DNA of 64,000 bases from Streptomyces roseirectus (GTDB lineage: Bacteria; Actinomycetota; Actinomycetes; Streptomycetales; Streptomycetaceae): positions 1,488,001 to 1,552,000 of the forward strand of contig NZ_CP060828.1 in the NCBI RefSeq assembly GCF_014489635.1. Reading direction: 5' to 3'. A model generated the notes under the pieces. That model was not told the DNA's origin. It searched no databases and was given only the letters and a program-made list of their open reading frames with translations. Positions 26,882 through 34,773 of this stretch are shown piece by piece. Both the position numbers and the translations under genes were made by a program. Numbering within the stretch: the first letter of the stretch is position 1; every line of letters begins with the position of its first letter.

Positions 26882-27720
26882 GTCGGTATCCGATCGCCGA
26901 GGAGTTGGTGGAGATCCAGGGGATCTCCCTTACCGTGCGCAGGACTTGGGGCGGGGAAACCGTGACTCGGGAGCAGTCGCCGGAGGGGAAGTAGGTGTCG
27001 TTGCCGGTGAAGAAATCCTTCGCGGTGATGCGACACGTTGACGGCGGTGCTCGACGTGACCGCGAACTTCCCGGTGTCCGCGTCGAGCAGACCGGTTCCG
27101 GTGAAGAAGCCGTGAGGCTGGGCGGCGATCGTCCGCAGGGAGTTGACCAGTTTCGCGCGCGCCTGTTCCGCCTTGGGGGCGTGCCGGTCACCGGGGAGGT
27201 AGCCGTCGGTGCGGACCTTGCGCTGCGGGTCGACGGCGAGGAACGTCCGTTCCACGTCGGCGAGTTCGCGCAGCAGGTCACCGGTGCGCTCGTCGCCGGT
27301 GAGGTAGTGGAAGAAGCGCCGGTTGGCGGTGGCCGAGATGCGGACCTGTTTGGCGCTGTCCGCGTAGTGCCGGGTACCGAGCAGGTAGCGGTCGGCCTTC
27401 GGGGCGTCCGGGGCGATCGCGTGGGCCGTCCGCTTCACCGAGCCGTCGGGCCGGTAGGCGGTGGGCCAGGTCCGGACGGGGACGTCGGTGCCGTCGACGG
27501 TGGTCAGTCCGAGCGGCTGCTCCGGGTGGCGGGTGCCGCGCGCCCACGGCACGCCCCAGGTGGCGCCCGCGTGGGCGTCGGGGGCGCCTTCCAGCCAGCG
27601 CAGTTCGGTGCGGGCGCCGGAGGTCGCGGCGGCCGGGCGGGACCGGGCCCAGGAGACCGAGGTGGCGGCGGCCGCGACGGCGGCGCCCTTGATGACGGTG
27701 CGTCGGTGGGCGCCGGACAC
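26878..27720 (-). pseudogene. Decayed exo-rhamnogalacturonan-lyase-like gene
   Basis: The N-terminus is intact: a GTG start with GGAGG, a Tat signal (HRRTVIKGAAVAAAATSVSW), then ELRWLEGAPDAHAGATWGVPWARG and VPVRTWPTAYRPDGSVKRTAHAI, typical of the large exo-rhamnogalacturonan-lyase-family proteins of about 900 residues. After about 120 residues it jumps to what looks like the far C-terminal region (ARAKLVNSLRTIAAQPHGFFTG ... TSSTAVNVSH) and then runs off in another frame. The 280-codon ORF is therefore probably the product of large internal deletions plus a frameshift. The family name is from memory of its N-terminal pattern. Confidence 0.65.
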
Positions 27721-27885
27721 GGGACCTCCAGGGAAGGAGCTTGCGGGAGGGGGCGGAGATCACTGTCTCCCCGCCCTCTTCCGGCTGTCGACGCTTCCGG
27801 CCCTCCTGCCACACGACCGCAATGAAACGATCATGAACGCGCAGAATCCGACATCCGCGCGCCCCCTGAAGGCACCCGGAACGCC

Positions 27886-27923
27886 CCGAAGGCCGGACCC
27901 GGGGATCGGGGTCCGGCCTTCGG
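27886..27923. terminator. Strong intergenic hairpin
   Basis: CCGAAGGCCGGACCC and its exact complement flank an eight-base loop (27886-27900 with 27909-27923). It lies 40 bases past the stop of the M23 peptidase gene and probably terminates it. No T-run follows. Confidence 0.8.
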
Positions 27924-27964
27924 AGGCGTGTCAGATGAGGCGGAGTCTCAGGTGAGGCGAGGTG

Positions 27965-29029
27965 TCAGACGGAGACGCCGTGCGAGCGGAGGAACGCCAG
28001 CGGGTCGATGTCCGAGCCGTAGTTCGCGGTGGTCCGCATCTCGAAGTGCAGGTGCGGCCCGGTCACGTTGCCCGTGGAGCCCGAGTAGCCGATCACCTCG
28101 CCCGCGCTGACGGTCTCGCCGACCGAGACGGTGATCGACGACATGTGCGCGTACTGCGCGTAGTAGCCGTCCGCGAGCCGGATGACGACCTGGTTGCCGT
28201 ACGCCCCGGCCCAGCCGGCCGAGACGACCGTCCCGGCGCCGACGGCCCGCAGGGCGGTGCCGGTCGGCACGACGAAGTCGACGCCCGTGTGATAGCCGCT
28301 GGACCACATGCTGCCCGAGACGCGGTACCCGGTCCCGACGACCGCGCCCTTGACCGGCAGCGCGAACCCGGAGGACGACACACTCCCACCGGACCCCTTC
28401 GAGGAGCCGCCCGAGGAGGAGCTGCCGGACGAAGAGCCGCGGGAAGAGGACCGCGTCGACGCCTGCGAGTCCCGCGAGCTGTCCGACTTCTGGGACGACC
28501 GCTGCGAGGACTGCGACCCCGAAGAGCCCGACGACCCGGATGAGCCGGACGAGGACTGCGAACCGCTCTCCGTGCTCCCGGAGCCGCCACGCGCCGCCTT
28601 CGCGCCGAGCGACAGCCGCAGCCCGGGATGGATCAGCGACGGGTCGGAGCCGACGGCCTCCCGGTTGTCCTCGTAGAGCCGCTGCCAGCCCCCTCGGACG
28701 TTCTGCTCCTGGGCGATCTTCGACAGGTAGTCGCCGGACCGGACGGTGTAGACGGACGTCTTGCGGGTGCCCGACGGAGTCGACGTCGCGGACGCCGCAC
28801 TGGCCGGCGTAGCGGTCCGCGCGGCCGGCACGCTCCGGGCGGCCTGGTCGCCGACGGACGCGACCGACGCGGCGGCCGCGGAGGTGTTCGCGGAGGACGC
28901 CGTCTGCGCGTGCGCCCCGGTGGCCCCGATGAGCGGTATCGCGAGCGCCGCGCCACCGGTTCCGGCGGCGGCCAGCGAACGGGAGAAACGGGGCGGCTTA
29001 GGGCGGCGGTGCTTACCCCTGGCGGACAT
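27965..29029 (-). CDS. Secreted LysM/M23 peptidoglycan endopeptidase
   Basis: 354 residues. A signal sequence with twin basic residues and hydrophobic core (RSLAAAGTGGAALAIPLIGATGAHA) is followed by LysM (YTVRSGDYLSKIAQEQN..IHPGLRLSL, about residues 108-155), a Ser/Gly-rich linker of about 80 residues with near-repeats of SSGSSGS, then an M23 domain with the zinc motif HTGVD and the HLHFE end-motif. It cleaves peptidoglycan cross-bridges or stem peptides. The transcript begins with a c-di-AMP riboswitch, so expression is tied to osmotic and cell-wall state. Confidence 0.93.
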   Translation of the reverse strand: MSARGKHRRPKPPRFSRSLAAAGTGGAALAIPLIGATGAHAQTASSANTSAAAASVASVGDQAARSVPAARTATPASAASATSTPSGTRKTSVYTVRSGDYLSKIAQEQNVRGGWQRLYEDNREAVGSDPSLIHPGLRLSLGAKAARGGSGSTESGSQSSSGSSGSSGSSGSQSSQRSSQKSDSSRDSQASTRSSSRGSSSGSSSSGGSSKGSGGSVSSSGFALPVKGAVVGTGYRVSGSMWSSGYHTGVDFVVPTGTALRAVGAGTVVSAGWAGAYGNQVVIRLADGYYAQYAHMSSITVSVGETVSAGEVIGYSGSTGNVTGPHLHFEMRTTANYGSDIDPLAFLRSHGVSV

Positions 29030-29040
29030 GGAATTCCTCT

Positions 29041-29222
29041 CCTGCGCCTGCGAGGTGAGCTGTCGGGTGCGAGCAGGAGATGCCCGGCCGCAGCGAGGTG
29101 CGGCTTTACCCCTAGCCTCTTCCGGAGACCGGAACAGGCGGTGATTCCTGTGGGTCCCCCGCTCCTGCCGTTTCCTGTGGTCGGGTGCGGCCCCGGGCGG
29201 TGGCAGGATTCGGCGTCCGCCC
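29041..29222 (-). ncRNA. ydaO/yuaA-type c-di-AMP riboswitch
   Basis: Read on the minus strand from 29222 the leader contains, in order, CGAATCCTGCC, GGCAGGAGCGGGGGACCCA, TAGGGGTAAAGCCGC, GCTGCGGCCGGGCA and CACCCGACAGCTCACCTC followed by GCAGGC, ending next to the RBS of the LysM/M23 gene. These are the conserved blocks of the ydaO element known upstream of actinobacterial Rpf and cell-wall hydrolase genes, where c-di-AMP binding turns expression off. The 5' boundary is approximate. Confidence 0.88.
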
Positions 29223-29234
29223 GGATTGCTGGTG

Positions 29235-29264
29235 AACGTAGGCGACGCGGACACGCGATCACAA
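29235..29264 (-). promoter_or_regulatory. Candidate promoter of the riboswitch transcript
   Basis: On the minus strand TTGTGA (29264-29259) and TACGTT (29240-29235) are spaced 18 bases apart and end 13 bases before the start of the conserved riboswitch sequence. Confidence 0.45.
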
Positions 29265-29395
29265 GCAGAATCCGCCTGTGAATTCTCCGCGCGTTGACGC
29301 GCCGTGGGCTTTCCCGGTCACCCCGCGTGCGGACACAACCGGCCCGCATGCCCAATCTCCCTTGAAAAGCGCCCCTATTACGTGAACATGACGCG

Positions 29396-29426
29396 TGACC
29401 CAGGGCCAGGAATATGACCCTGGTCA
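29396..29426. terminator. Imperfect inverted repeat after the alpha-galactosidase gene
   Basis: TGACCCAGGG and CCCTGGTCA pair with one bulged C around a loop containing AATATGA. It lies 70 bases past the alpha-galactosidase stop. The loop is AT-rich for this genome. The rest of 29265-29496 shows no gene. Confidence 0.4.
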
Positions 29427-29496
29427 CACGTCCGATGTAGGGCTTTCCTTATCCCGGAGCGAGCCGGAATGAAATCTGCGAATACGGACAGAAAGC

Positions 29497-31569
29497 TCAG
29501 ATGCGGCGCAGTCGGAATACTCCCGCGTCCAGGTCACCACTCAGTCCGGTCCGCAATCCGTGATGCAGCAGCACCGCACCCCGATGAATTTCGCCCGTTT
29601 CGAGGCATTCGTACGACGCCGTCGCGTCGAGCCCCCGCAGCCGCACCGCCGGCACCGGCTCCCCGTAGTGCTGCGCCTGGAGCCAGGCGAGGACGACCGT
29701 CTCGTCCCCGCGCACGTACTGCACGGCGCTCAGCCCGCCCTGCGGCGCCCTGAGCCGGTACAGGTCGCCCTGCTGGACGACGGGCCGGATCTCCTTGTAG
29801 AGCTCCACCCACTCGCGCGCCTCGGCGAGTTCCGCGTCGGTCCACTCGGAGAGGTCGCCGCCGACGCCGAGCACCCCGGCGAAGGAGCTGACGAACCGGA
29901 ACTTCAGCGAGCTGACCCGGTTGTTCAGCTGGGTGTTGGGGCTGTCGGTGACCCAGGCGGCCATCACGCGCGCGGGATGGATCTGGCTGAAGCCGTGCTG
30001 GATGGCGAGCCGGTCCAGCGGGTCGGTGTTGTCGGAGGTCCACACCTGGTCCGTGCGGCTGAGGATGCCGAGGTCGATCCGGCCGCCGCCGCCCGAGCAG
30101 GACTCGAAGGCGACGCCGGGGTGCGCCGCGCGCAGCCGGTCGAGCAGGGCGTACAGCGCGCGCACGTGGTCGACCCACAGGCGCTGCGGGTAGGGGTCGC
30201 CGGGCCAGCCCGCGTCGGTGAAGCAGCGGTTGAAGTCCCACTTCACGTAGTCGATCGGGGCGCTGGACAGCAGGCCGTCCAACTGCTCCCACAGGTACTC
30301 CTGGACGTCCTCGCGCGCGAGGTTGAGCATCAGCTGGTTGCGGGACTCCGTGCGCGTGCGGCCCTCCTGGAACTGCACCCAGTCGGGGTGGGCGCGGTAG
30401 AGGTCGCTGTCCGGGTTGACCATCTCGGGCTCGACCCAGATGCCGAACTGCATGCCGAGGCCGTGCACCTGGTCCGCGAGGGGCTTGAGGCCCTGCGGGA
30501 AGCGGTCGGGGTTGGGCGCCCAGTCACCGAGGCCCGCACGGTCGCTGGTGCGCGCGCCGAACCAGCCGTCGTCGACGACGAACAGCTCGACGCCGATGTC
30601 GGCCGCCTTGCGCGCGAGGACGAGCTGCTGCTCCTCGGAGATGTCGAAGTTGGTCGCCTCCCAGGAGTTGAACAGCACCGGGCGGTCCTGCCCGGCGTCC
30701 GGGATCACGTGCTCGCGCTGGTAGGCGTGCCAGGCGCGGCTGGCGCCGCCGAAGCCGCCGGCGGACCACAGGGCCGCGAAGACGGGCGTCGTGAAGGAGT
30801 CGCCGTCGGCGAGGAGCAGGAGGCCCGACTCGTCGTGTCCGGCGCCGCCGGTGATCTGCACGCGCGCGTCGGGAAGCTGGGCGACGGCGATCCGCCAGGA
30901 GCCGGACCAGCCGAGGGCGGCGGTGAAGACCTCGCCGGTCTCCTCGGTCGCGTCGGTGTCGAGGGCGACCCAGGGCAGGTGCGGGTGCCCGGTGTGGCCG
31001 CGCCGGCTGCCGATGACCTTCTCGCCGTAGGTCAGGCGCGTCTGCGTGAGGCGGGACTCCGCCGCCCAGCGGCCGTGCAGCTGGGACAGGCGCCAGCCCT
31101 CGCGGTGCGGGAGCGTCCAGGTCGCGGAGTCGGCGCGCAGCAGCTCCAGAGGCTCGGCGCCGTCGTTGCCGAGGACCGCCCAGCGCTCGACGACGTCCCC
31201 GCGCATGCGGTAGTGCAGGGCGACGGTCAGTCCGCCGTCGCGGAACGTGATCCGCAGTTCGTCACCCTGCGCGTCGTACGACTCGAAAGCCCACTCGGTG
31301 CCCCGGCGCGCGGGCGTGCGCACGGAGAGCGCGGGGCGCGTGAAGCGGGGGCCGCCCTCGACCGGGTACTCCTCGCGCCCGTCCAGCGGGGACTCGAACG
31401 ACGAGCAGTGCGGGAGCGGGATCGCGGCCAGGGCCTCGGCGTCGGCCAGGGCGATCACCGGTCCCCAGTGCAGGTGCAGCAGTTCGCCGCGCTCGGTGAG
31501 GTGGAGGGCGTAACTGCTCGTGGGGCCCGACAGGACCCACGTACGCCCGTTCTCAGCGGTTTCCAGCAT
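29497..31569 (-). CDS. GH36 alpha-galactosidase
   Basis: 690 residues, no signal peptide, so cytoplasmic. An N-terminal beta-supersandwich (to about residue 270), a TIM barrel beginning NSWEATNFDI and DDGWFGAR, then an all-beta C-domain. The nucleophile is Asp445 in YVKWDFNR and the acid/base Asp513 in TSDNTDP, 68 residues apart as in characterised GH36 enzymes; FESCSGGGGRIDLG lies between. It hydrolyses alpha-1,6-galactosides such as melibiose and raffinose, with substrates presumably imported by a transporter not in this window. Confidence 0.92.
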   Translation of the reverse strand: MLETAENGRTWVLSGPTSSYALHLTERGELLHLHWGPVIALADAEALAAIPLPHCSSFESPLDGREEYPVEGGPRFTRPALSVRTPARRGTEWAFESYDAQGDELRITFRDGGLTVALHYRMRGDVVERWAVLGNDGAEPLELLRADSATWTLPHREGWRLSQLHGRWAAESRLTQTRLTYGEKVIGSRRGHTGHPHLPWVALDTDATEETGEVFTAALGWSGSWRIAVAQLPDARVQITGGAGHDESGLLLLADGDSFTTPVFAALWSAGGFGGASRAWHAYQREHVIPDAGQDRPVLFNSWEATNFDISEEQQLVLARKAADIGVELFVVDDGWFGARTSDRAGLGDWAPNPDRFPQGLKPLADQVHGLGMQFGIWVEPEMVNPDSDLYRAHPDWVQFQEGRTRTESRNQLMLNLAREDVQEYLWEQLDGLLSSAPIDYVKWDFNRCFTDAGWPGDPYPQRLWVDHVRALYALLDRLRAAHPGVAFESCSGGGGRIDLGILSRTDQVWTSDNTDPLDRLAIQHGFSQIHPARVMAAWVTDSPNTQLNNRVSSLKFRFVSSFAGVLGVGGDLSEWTDAELAEAREWVELYKEIRPVVQQGDLYRLRAPQGGLSAVQYVRGDETVVLAWLQAQHYGEPVPAVRLRGLDATASYECLETGEIHRGAVLLHHGLRTGLSGDLDAGVFRLRRI

Positions 31570-31595
31570 CAGACCCTCACACGATCGAAAAGCAG

Positions 31596-31620
31596 ATTAA
31601 ACACATACGAACAGGTACGA
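31596..31620 (-). promoter_or_regulatory. Regulatory region upstream of the alpha-galactosidase
   Basis: The 200 bases before the ATG are AT-rich for this genome. On the minus strand TTTAAT (31601-31596) could be a -10 element. Just upstream TACGAACAGG and TACGACCAGA (plus-strand reading, 31606 and 31616) are direct repeats spaced 10 bases, one helical turn, and could bind a sugar-responsive regulator. Confidence 0.35.
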
Positions 31621-31771
31621 CCAGACAGGAACATCATCGGGGGTGGCGGGCCCAACCGGCAACGCCTGTGGACAAGCCATTGGCTGTCACACCCATGTCG
31701 TATCGTCGACAACGTGTCCCACCGGCCATTTCTGAGCCGCGCCGGGCGGGACCGACTGGGAGGGAGACCCC

Positions 31772-32572
31772 GTGACGCAGCAGATCCCCTCGACCGAACC
31801 CGAGCTGGCAGGCGTACGCAACTTCCGTGACGTGGGCGGCCTGCCGACGACTGACGGGCGCCGGGTGCGCCACGGCCTGCTGTACCGCAGCGGCCACCTG
31901 GCGCACGCGACCGAGGAGGACGCCGCGTTCCTGGCCTCCCTGGGGCTGCACACGGTCTTCGACTTCCGCAACGCGGCCGACCAGAAGCTGGAGGGCCCCG
32001 ACGTCGAGCTGCCGGGCACGCGCAACGTGAACCTGCCGCTGTCGGACCCGGCGGACGGCGCGGAGTTCTGGAAGATGGTCCGCGACGGCCGGATCGAGGA
32101 GCTGCGCGAGATCCTGGGCGACGGCAGGGCGGCGGGCCGGATGACGGCCTCGTACCGGACGATCATCCGCACCCGCACCGGCGAGCACACCCAGGTGCTG
32201 GCCGCCCTCGCCGACGACAGCGTCCCCGCGCTCATGCACTGCGCGGCCGGCAAGGACCGCGCGGGCCTGTCCATAGCCGTGACGCTCCTCGCCCTGGGCG
32301 TCGAGCGCGAGGCGATCGTCGCGGACTACCTGGAGTCCAACGCGACGCACCGCCGCTACCGGCTGCGCGGCGCCGACGGCTCCGCCCCGCCCGAGCGCTC
32401 CCCCGAGATCACCGCACTGCTCAGCCCTCTCTTCGAGGCTCGCGTGGAATACCTCCAGGCGGCGTTCGACACGATCGACGAGAACTGGGGATCGGTGGAC
32501 GCCTACCTGGAGCACGGCCTCGGCGCCGGCCCGCAACTACGCGCGCGCCTGCGGGACCGCTTCCTGGAGTGA
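31772..32572 (+). CDS. Tyrosine-protein phosphatase (SiaA/PtpB-like DSP)
   Basis: 266 residues from a GTG with GGGAGGG upstream. RNFRDVGGLPTTDGRRVRHGLLYRSG begins the fold; the phosphatase loop is HCAAGKDRAG with Cys157 and Arg163 (CX5R), as in the PtpB/atypical dual-specificity family, and the Lys-Asp within the loop is typical of enzymes that also act on phosphoinositides. No signal peptide, so an intracellular or non-classically secreted enzyme. It lies between the galactosidase and the hopanoid-region regulator. Confidence 0.88.
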   Translation: MTQQIPSTEPELAGVRNFRDVGGLPTTDGRRVRHGLLYRSGHLAHATEEDAAFLASLGLHTVFDFRNAADQKLEGPDVELPGTRNVNLPLSDPADGAEFWKMVRDGRIEELREILGDGRAAGRMTASYRTIIRTRTGEHTQVLAALADDSVPALMHCAAGKDRAGLSIAVTLLALGVEREAIVADYLESNATHRRYRLRGADGSAPPERSPEITALLSPLFEARVEYLQAAFDTIDENWGSVDAYLEHGLGAGPQLRARLRDRFLE

Positions 32573-32589
32573 GCCCCCGCCCCCTGCCG

Positions 32590-32715
32590 CTACTGCTTGG
32601 CCCCCAGCTCGAACAGCAGCCACAGGAACCCGGCGAACAGATGCCCGCCGACGACGTAGATGAGCAGCCGCACCCACAGCCCGCGCGGGAACCGCTCCTC
32701 GCGTTGTTCGGTCAT
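32590..32715 (-). CDS. Small membrane protein (DUF6126-like), 41 residues
   Basis: MTEQREERFPRGLWVRLLIYVVGGHLFAGFLWLLFELGAKQ-type sequence: a charged N-terminus, then a single hydrophobic helix (LLIYVVGGHLFAGFLWLLF), consistent with DUF6126. Its ATG overlaps the XRE-cupin stop as ATGA, so it is translated with it. Below the size limit of most gene finders. Function unknown; position suggests a membrane partner of the regulator. Confidence 0.8.
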   Translation of the reverse strand: MTEQREERFPRGLWVRLLIYVVGGHLFAGFLWLLFELGAKQ

Positions 32716-33323
32716 CGCGTCTCTCCAGGGGTCGGGCCCAGGCACAGGGCGGCCGTGGGGCTCTGCAGCAGGGTGTGGACGAAGAGCAGGTCGACGCCGG
32801 GCTCGTCGCGCGCGGCGATGCGGTGCGGGGTCAGCGAGTCGAAGTGCGCGCTGTCCCCGGGGTCGAGGAGGTGCGTGGAGTCGCCGAGGGTCAGCCGCAA
32901 CCGCCCCTTGAGGACGTACAGCCACTCCTCCCCGGGGTGCACGCGCACGATGTCGCCCTGGGCCCCGTGCGGGACGCGCACCCTCAGCGCCTGCATCCCG
33001 CGCCCGGCGGCCCCGGCCTGGACGTACGTCCACCCGCCCGCCTCGGTGGGCTCCATGTCCCCGGCGCGCACGACGGCGTCCCGGGTCGGTGCCCCCTCTC
33101 CCAGCAGCTCCGAGACCGTCGTACCGTAGACCCTGGCGAGCGCCAGCAGCATCGGCAGCGACGGCTGCCGCTGCCCGGTCTCCAGCCGCGACAGGTGCGC
33201 GGGCGACAGCCCGGCGGACCGCGCGGCGGCCTCCAGCGTGAGGGAGGCGCGCCGCCTGAGGGCGCGCAGCTGAGGTGCCATCGCCGGAACCCCGGCGACC
33301 GGCTCGACGTCCGGAGTGCTCAT
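32712..33323 (-). CDS. XRE-cupin transcriptional regulator
   Basis: 203 residues. HTH_XRE spans about residues 18-72 (LRALRRRASLTLEAAARSAGLSPAHLSRLETGQRQPSLP) and a cupin_2 sensor follows (VHPGEEWLYVLKGRLRLTLGD ... LDPGDSAHFDSLTPHRI). Such proteins sense small molecules through the cupin. ATG at 33323 with GGAGG upstream. Two nearly identical palindromes stand in front of it. It is the next gene after the hopanoid operon on the same strand, separated by 64 bases. Confidence 0.9.
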   Translation of the reverse strand: MSTPDVEPVAGVPAMAPQLRALRRRASLTLEAAARSAGLSPAHLSRLETGQRQPSLPMLLALARVYGTTVSELLGEGAPTRDAVVRAGDMEPTEAGGWTYVQAGAAGRGMQALRVRVPHGAQGDIVRVHPGEEWLYVLKGRLRLTLGDSTHLLDPGDSAHFDSLTPHRIAARDEPGVDLLFVHTLLQSPTAALCLGPTPGETR

Positions 33324-33343
33324 GCCTCCATTCAGCCCCGAGC

Positions 33344-33378
33344 TTGCCTCTGGGGCAACTTTCTTGCCTCAGAGGCAA
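33344..33378 (-). promoter_or_regulatory. Twin palindromic operators in front of the XRE-cupin gene
   Basis: TTGCCTCTGGGGCAA (33344-33358) and TTGCCTCAGAGGCAA (33364-33378) have the form TTGCC-N5-GGCAA, one arm pair perfect, and are spaced 20 bases centre to centre, two helical turns, so the dimers would bind the same DNA face. TTGCCC in the first could be the -35 of the minus-strand promoter. Probably autoregulatory. Confidence 0.6.
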
Positions 33379-33387
33379 AACCCGGGA

Positions 33388-34773
33388 TCACCGGTTGGCC
33401 ACCGCCTGCTTGATCAGCGTCTTCCCGAAGTCCCACATCAACCCGCCCCCGCTGTGCGCGTCGTCCATGACCTCGGTGAACGCGGTCACGAACCGGTCGA
33501 CGTCCGCCTCGTCGACGACCAGCGGCGGGATCAGCTTGATGACCTCCAGATGGTCCCCGGAGACCTGCGTGAGGATCCGGTGCCGCTGGAGGAGGGGGAC
33601 GACGACCATCTGCGCGAAGAGCCCCTTGCGGGCGGCCTGGAGCATCGCCCAGCGGCTGCGCAGCTTCAGCGAGGACGGCTTCCCGAACTCGATCCCGATC
33701 ATCAGCCCGCGCCCGCGCACGTCGGCCAGCAGCTCGTACGTGTCGATCAGCGCGGTGAGCCGGGACTTCAGCAGCTCGCCGACGCGGCGGACGTGGGCGA
33801 CGGTCTGCTCGTTCTCCATCACGGTCAGTACCGCGAGCCCGACGGCCATGGCCTGCGCGTTGGACCCGAAGCTCGCGGAGTGGACGAGGACGCGGTCCAT
33901 GGACGAGTAGACCTTCTTGAAGATCCAGTCCCGGCCCAGCGTCGCCCCGACGGGCACGTACCCCCCGGAGAGCGCCTTCGCGACGCACACCAGGTCCGGC
34001 TCGACCCCGTCCTCGTGCTGGTGGGCGTAGAAGTCCCCGGTCCGCCCGAGCCCCGTCTGCACCTCGTCGGCGATGAGCAGCGCCTTGTGCCGGCGCAACA
34101 GCTCCTGCGCGCCCCGCAGATACCCCGGCGGCGCCTCGTGGACCCCCTTGCCCTGGATCGGCTCGACGATGAGCGCGGCGACGTCGCCCTTCCTCAACTC
34201 CCGCGCCAGGGCGTCGAGATCGCCGAGCGGGACGGCCGTGTCGGGCAGCAGGGGCGCGAACCCGTCCCGGAAGCCGTCCTCGCCGTTGACGGAGAGGGCG
34301 CCGGTGGTGAGGCCGTGGAAGGCGTGCTCGCAGTACAGGACGCGCGGCCTGCCGGTCGCGTACCGGGCGAACTTCAGGGCCGTCTCGACCGCTTCGGTGC
34401 CGCTGTTGCCGAAGAAGACGCGGTCCAGGTGCGGGCTGTGCGCGAGGAGCCGTTCGGCGAGCAGGCCCGGCAGGGGCTGGCAGTCGAAGCGGGTGAGGTC
34501 GGCGAGGCCGAGGTCGAGGACGTCGTGCAGCGCCTTGCGGATGACGGGGTGGTGGCGGCCGAGGGCCATCACCCCGAACCCGGCGAGCATGTCGAGGTGG
34601 TCGTTGCCGTCGGCGTCCCAGAAGTGGGCGCCCTCGGCCCGCTCGTACACCTTGTCGAAGCCGATCGTCCGCAGCATGCGCGGCAGTTGGGGGTTGAGGT
34701 ACCTGTCGTGCAGCCCGTACCGCTCGGCGCCGCGCGCGGCGAGGAGGGCGCCGAGGTCGAACTCCGTGCTCAT
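33388..34773 (-). CDS. Class III aminotransferase of the hopanoid cluster
   Basis: 461 residues. A PLP fold type I aminotransferase (class III): [51 protein letters not shown] with the PLP Asp, and the Schiff-base Lys in [15 protein letters not shown]. Given its place after dxs in a hopanoid operon it probably plays the HpnO role, adding the terminal amino group to form aminobacteriohopanetriol, a lipid reported from Streptomyces aerial hyphae. The ATG overlaps the dxs stop (ATGA). Last gene of the hopanoid run before the regulator. Confidence 0.85.
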   Translation of the reverse strand: MSTEFDLGALLAARGAERYGLHDRYLNPQLPRMLRTIGFDKVYERAEGAHFWDADGNDHLDMLAGFGVMALGRHHPVIRKALHDVLDLGLADLTRFDCQPLPGLLAERLLAHSPHLDRVFFGNSGTEAVETALKFARYATGRPRVLYCEHAFHGLTTGALSVNGEDGFRDGFAPLLPDTAVPLGDLDALARELRKGDVAALIVEPIQGKGVHEAPPGYLRGAQELLRRHKALLIADEVQTGLGRTGDFYAHQHEDGVEPDLVCVAKALSGGYVPVGATLGRDWIFKKVYSSMDRVLVHSASFGSNAQAMAVGLAVLTVMENEQTVAHVRRVGELLKSRLTALIDTYELLADVRGRGLMIGIEFGKPSSLKLRSRWAMLQAARKGLFAQMVVVPLLQRHRILTQVSGDHLEVIKLIPPLVVDEADVDRFVTAFTEVMDDAHSGGGLMWDFGKTLIKQAVANR

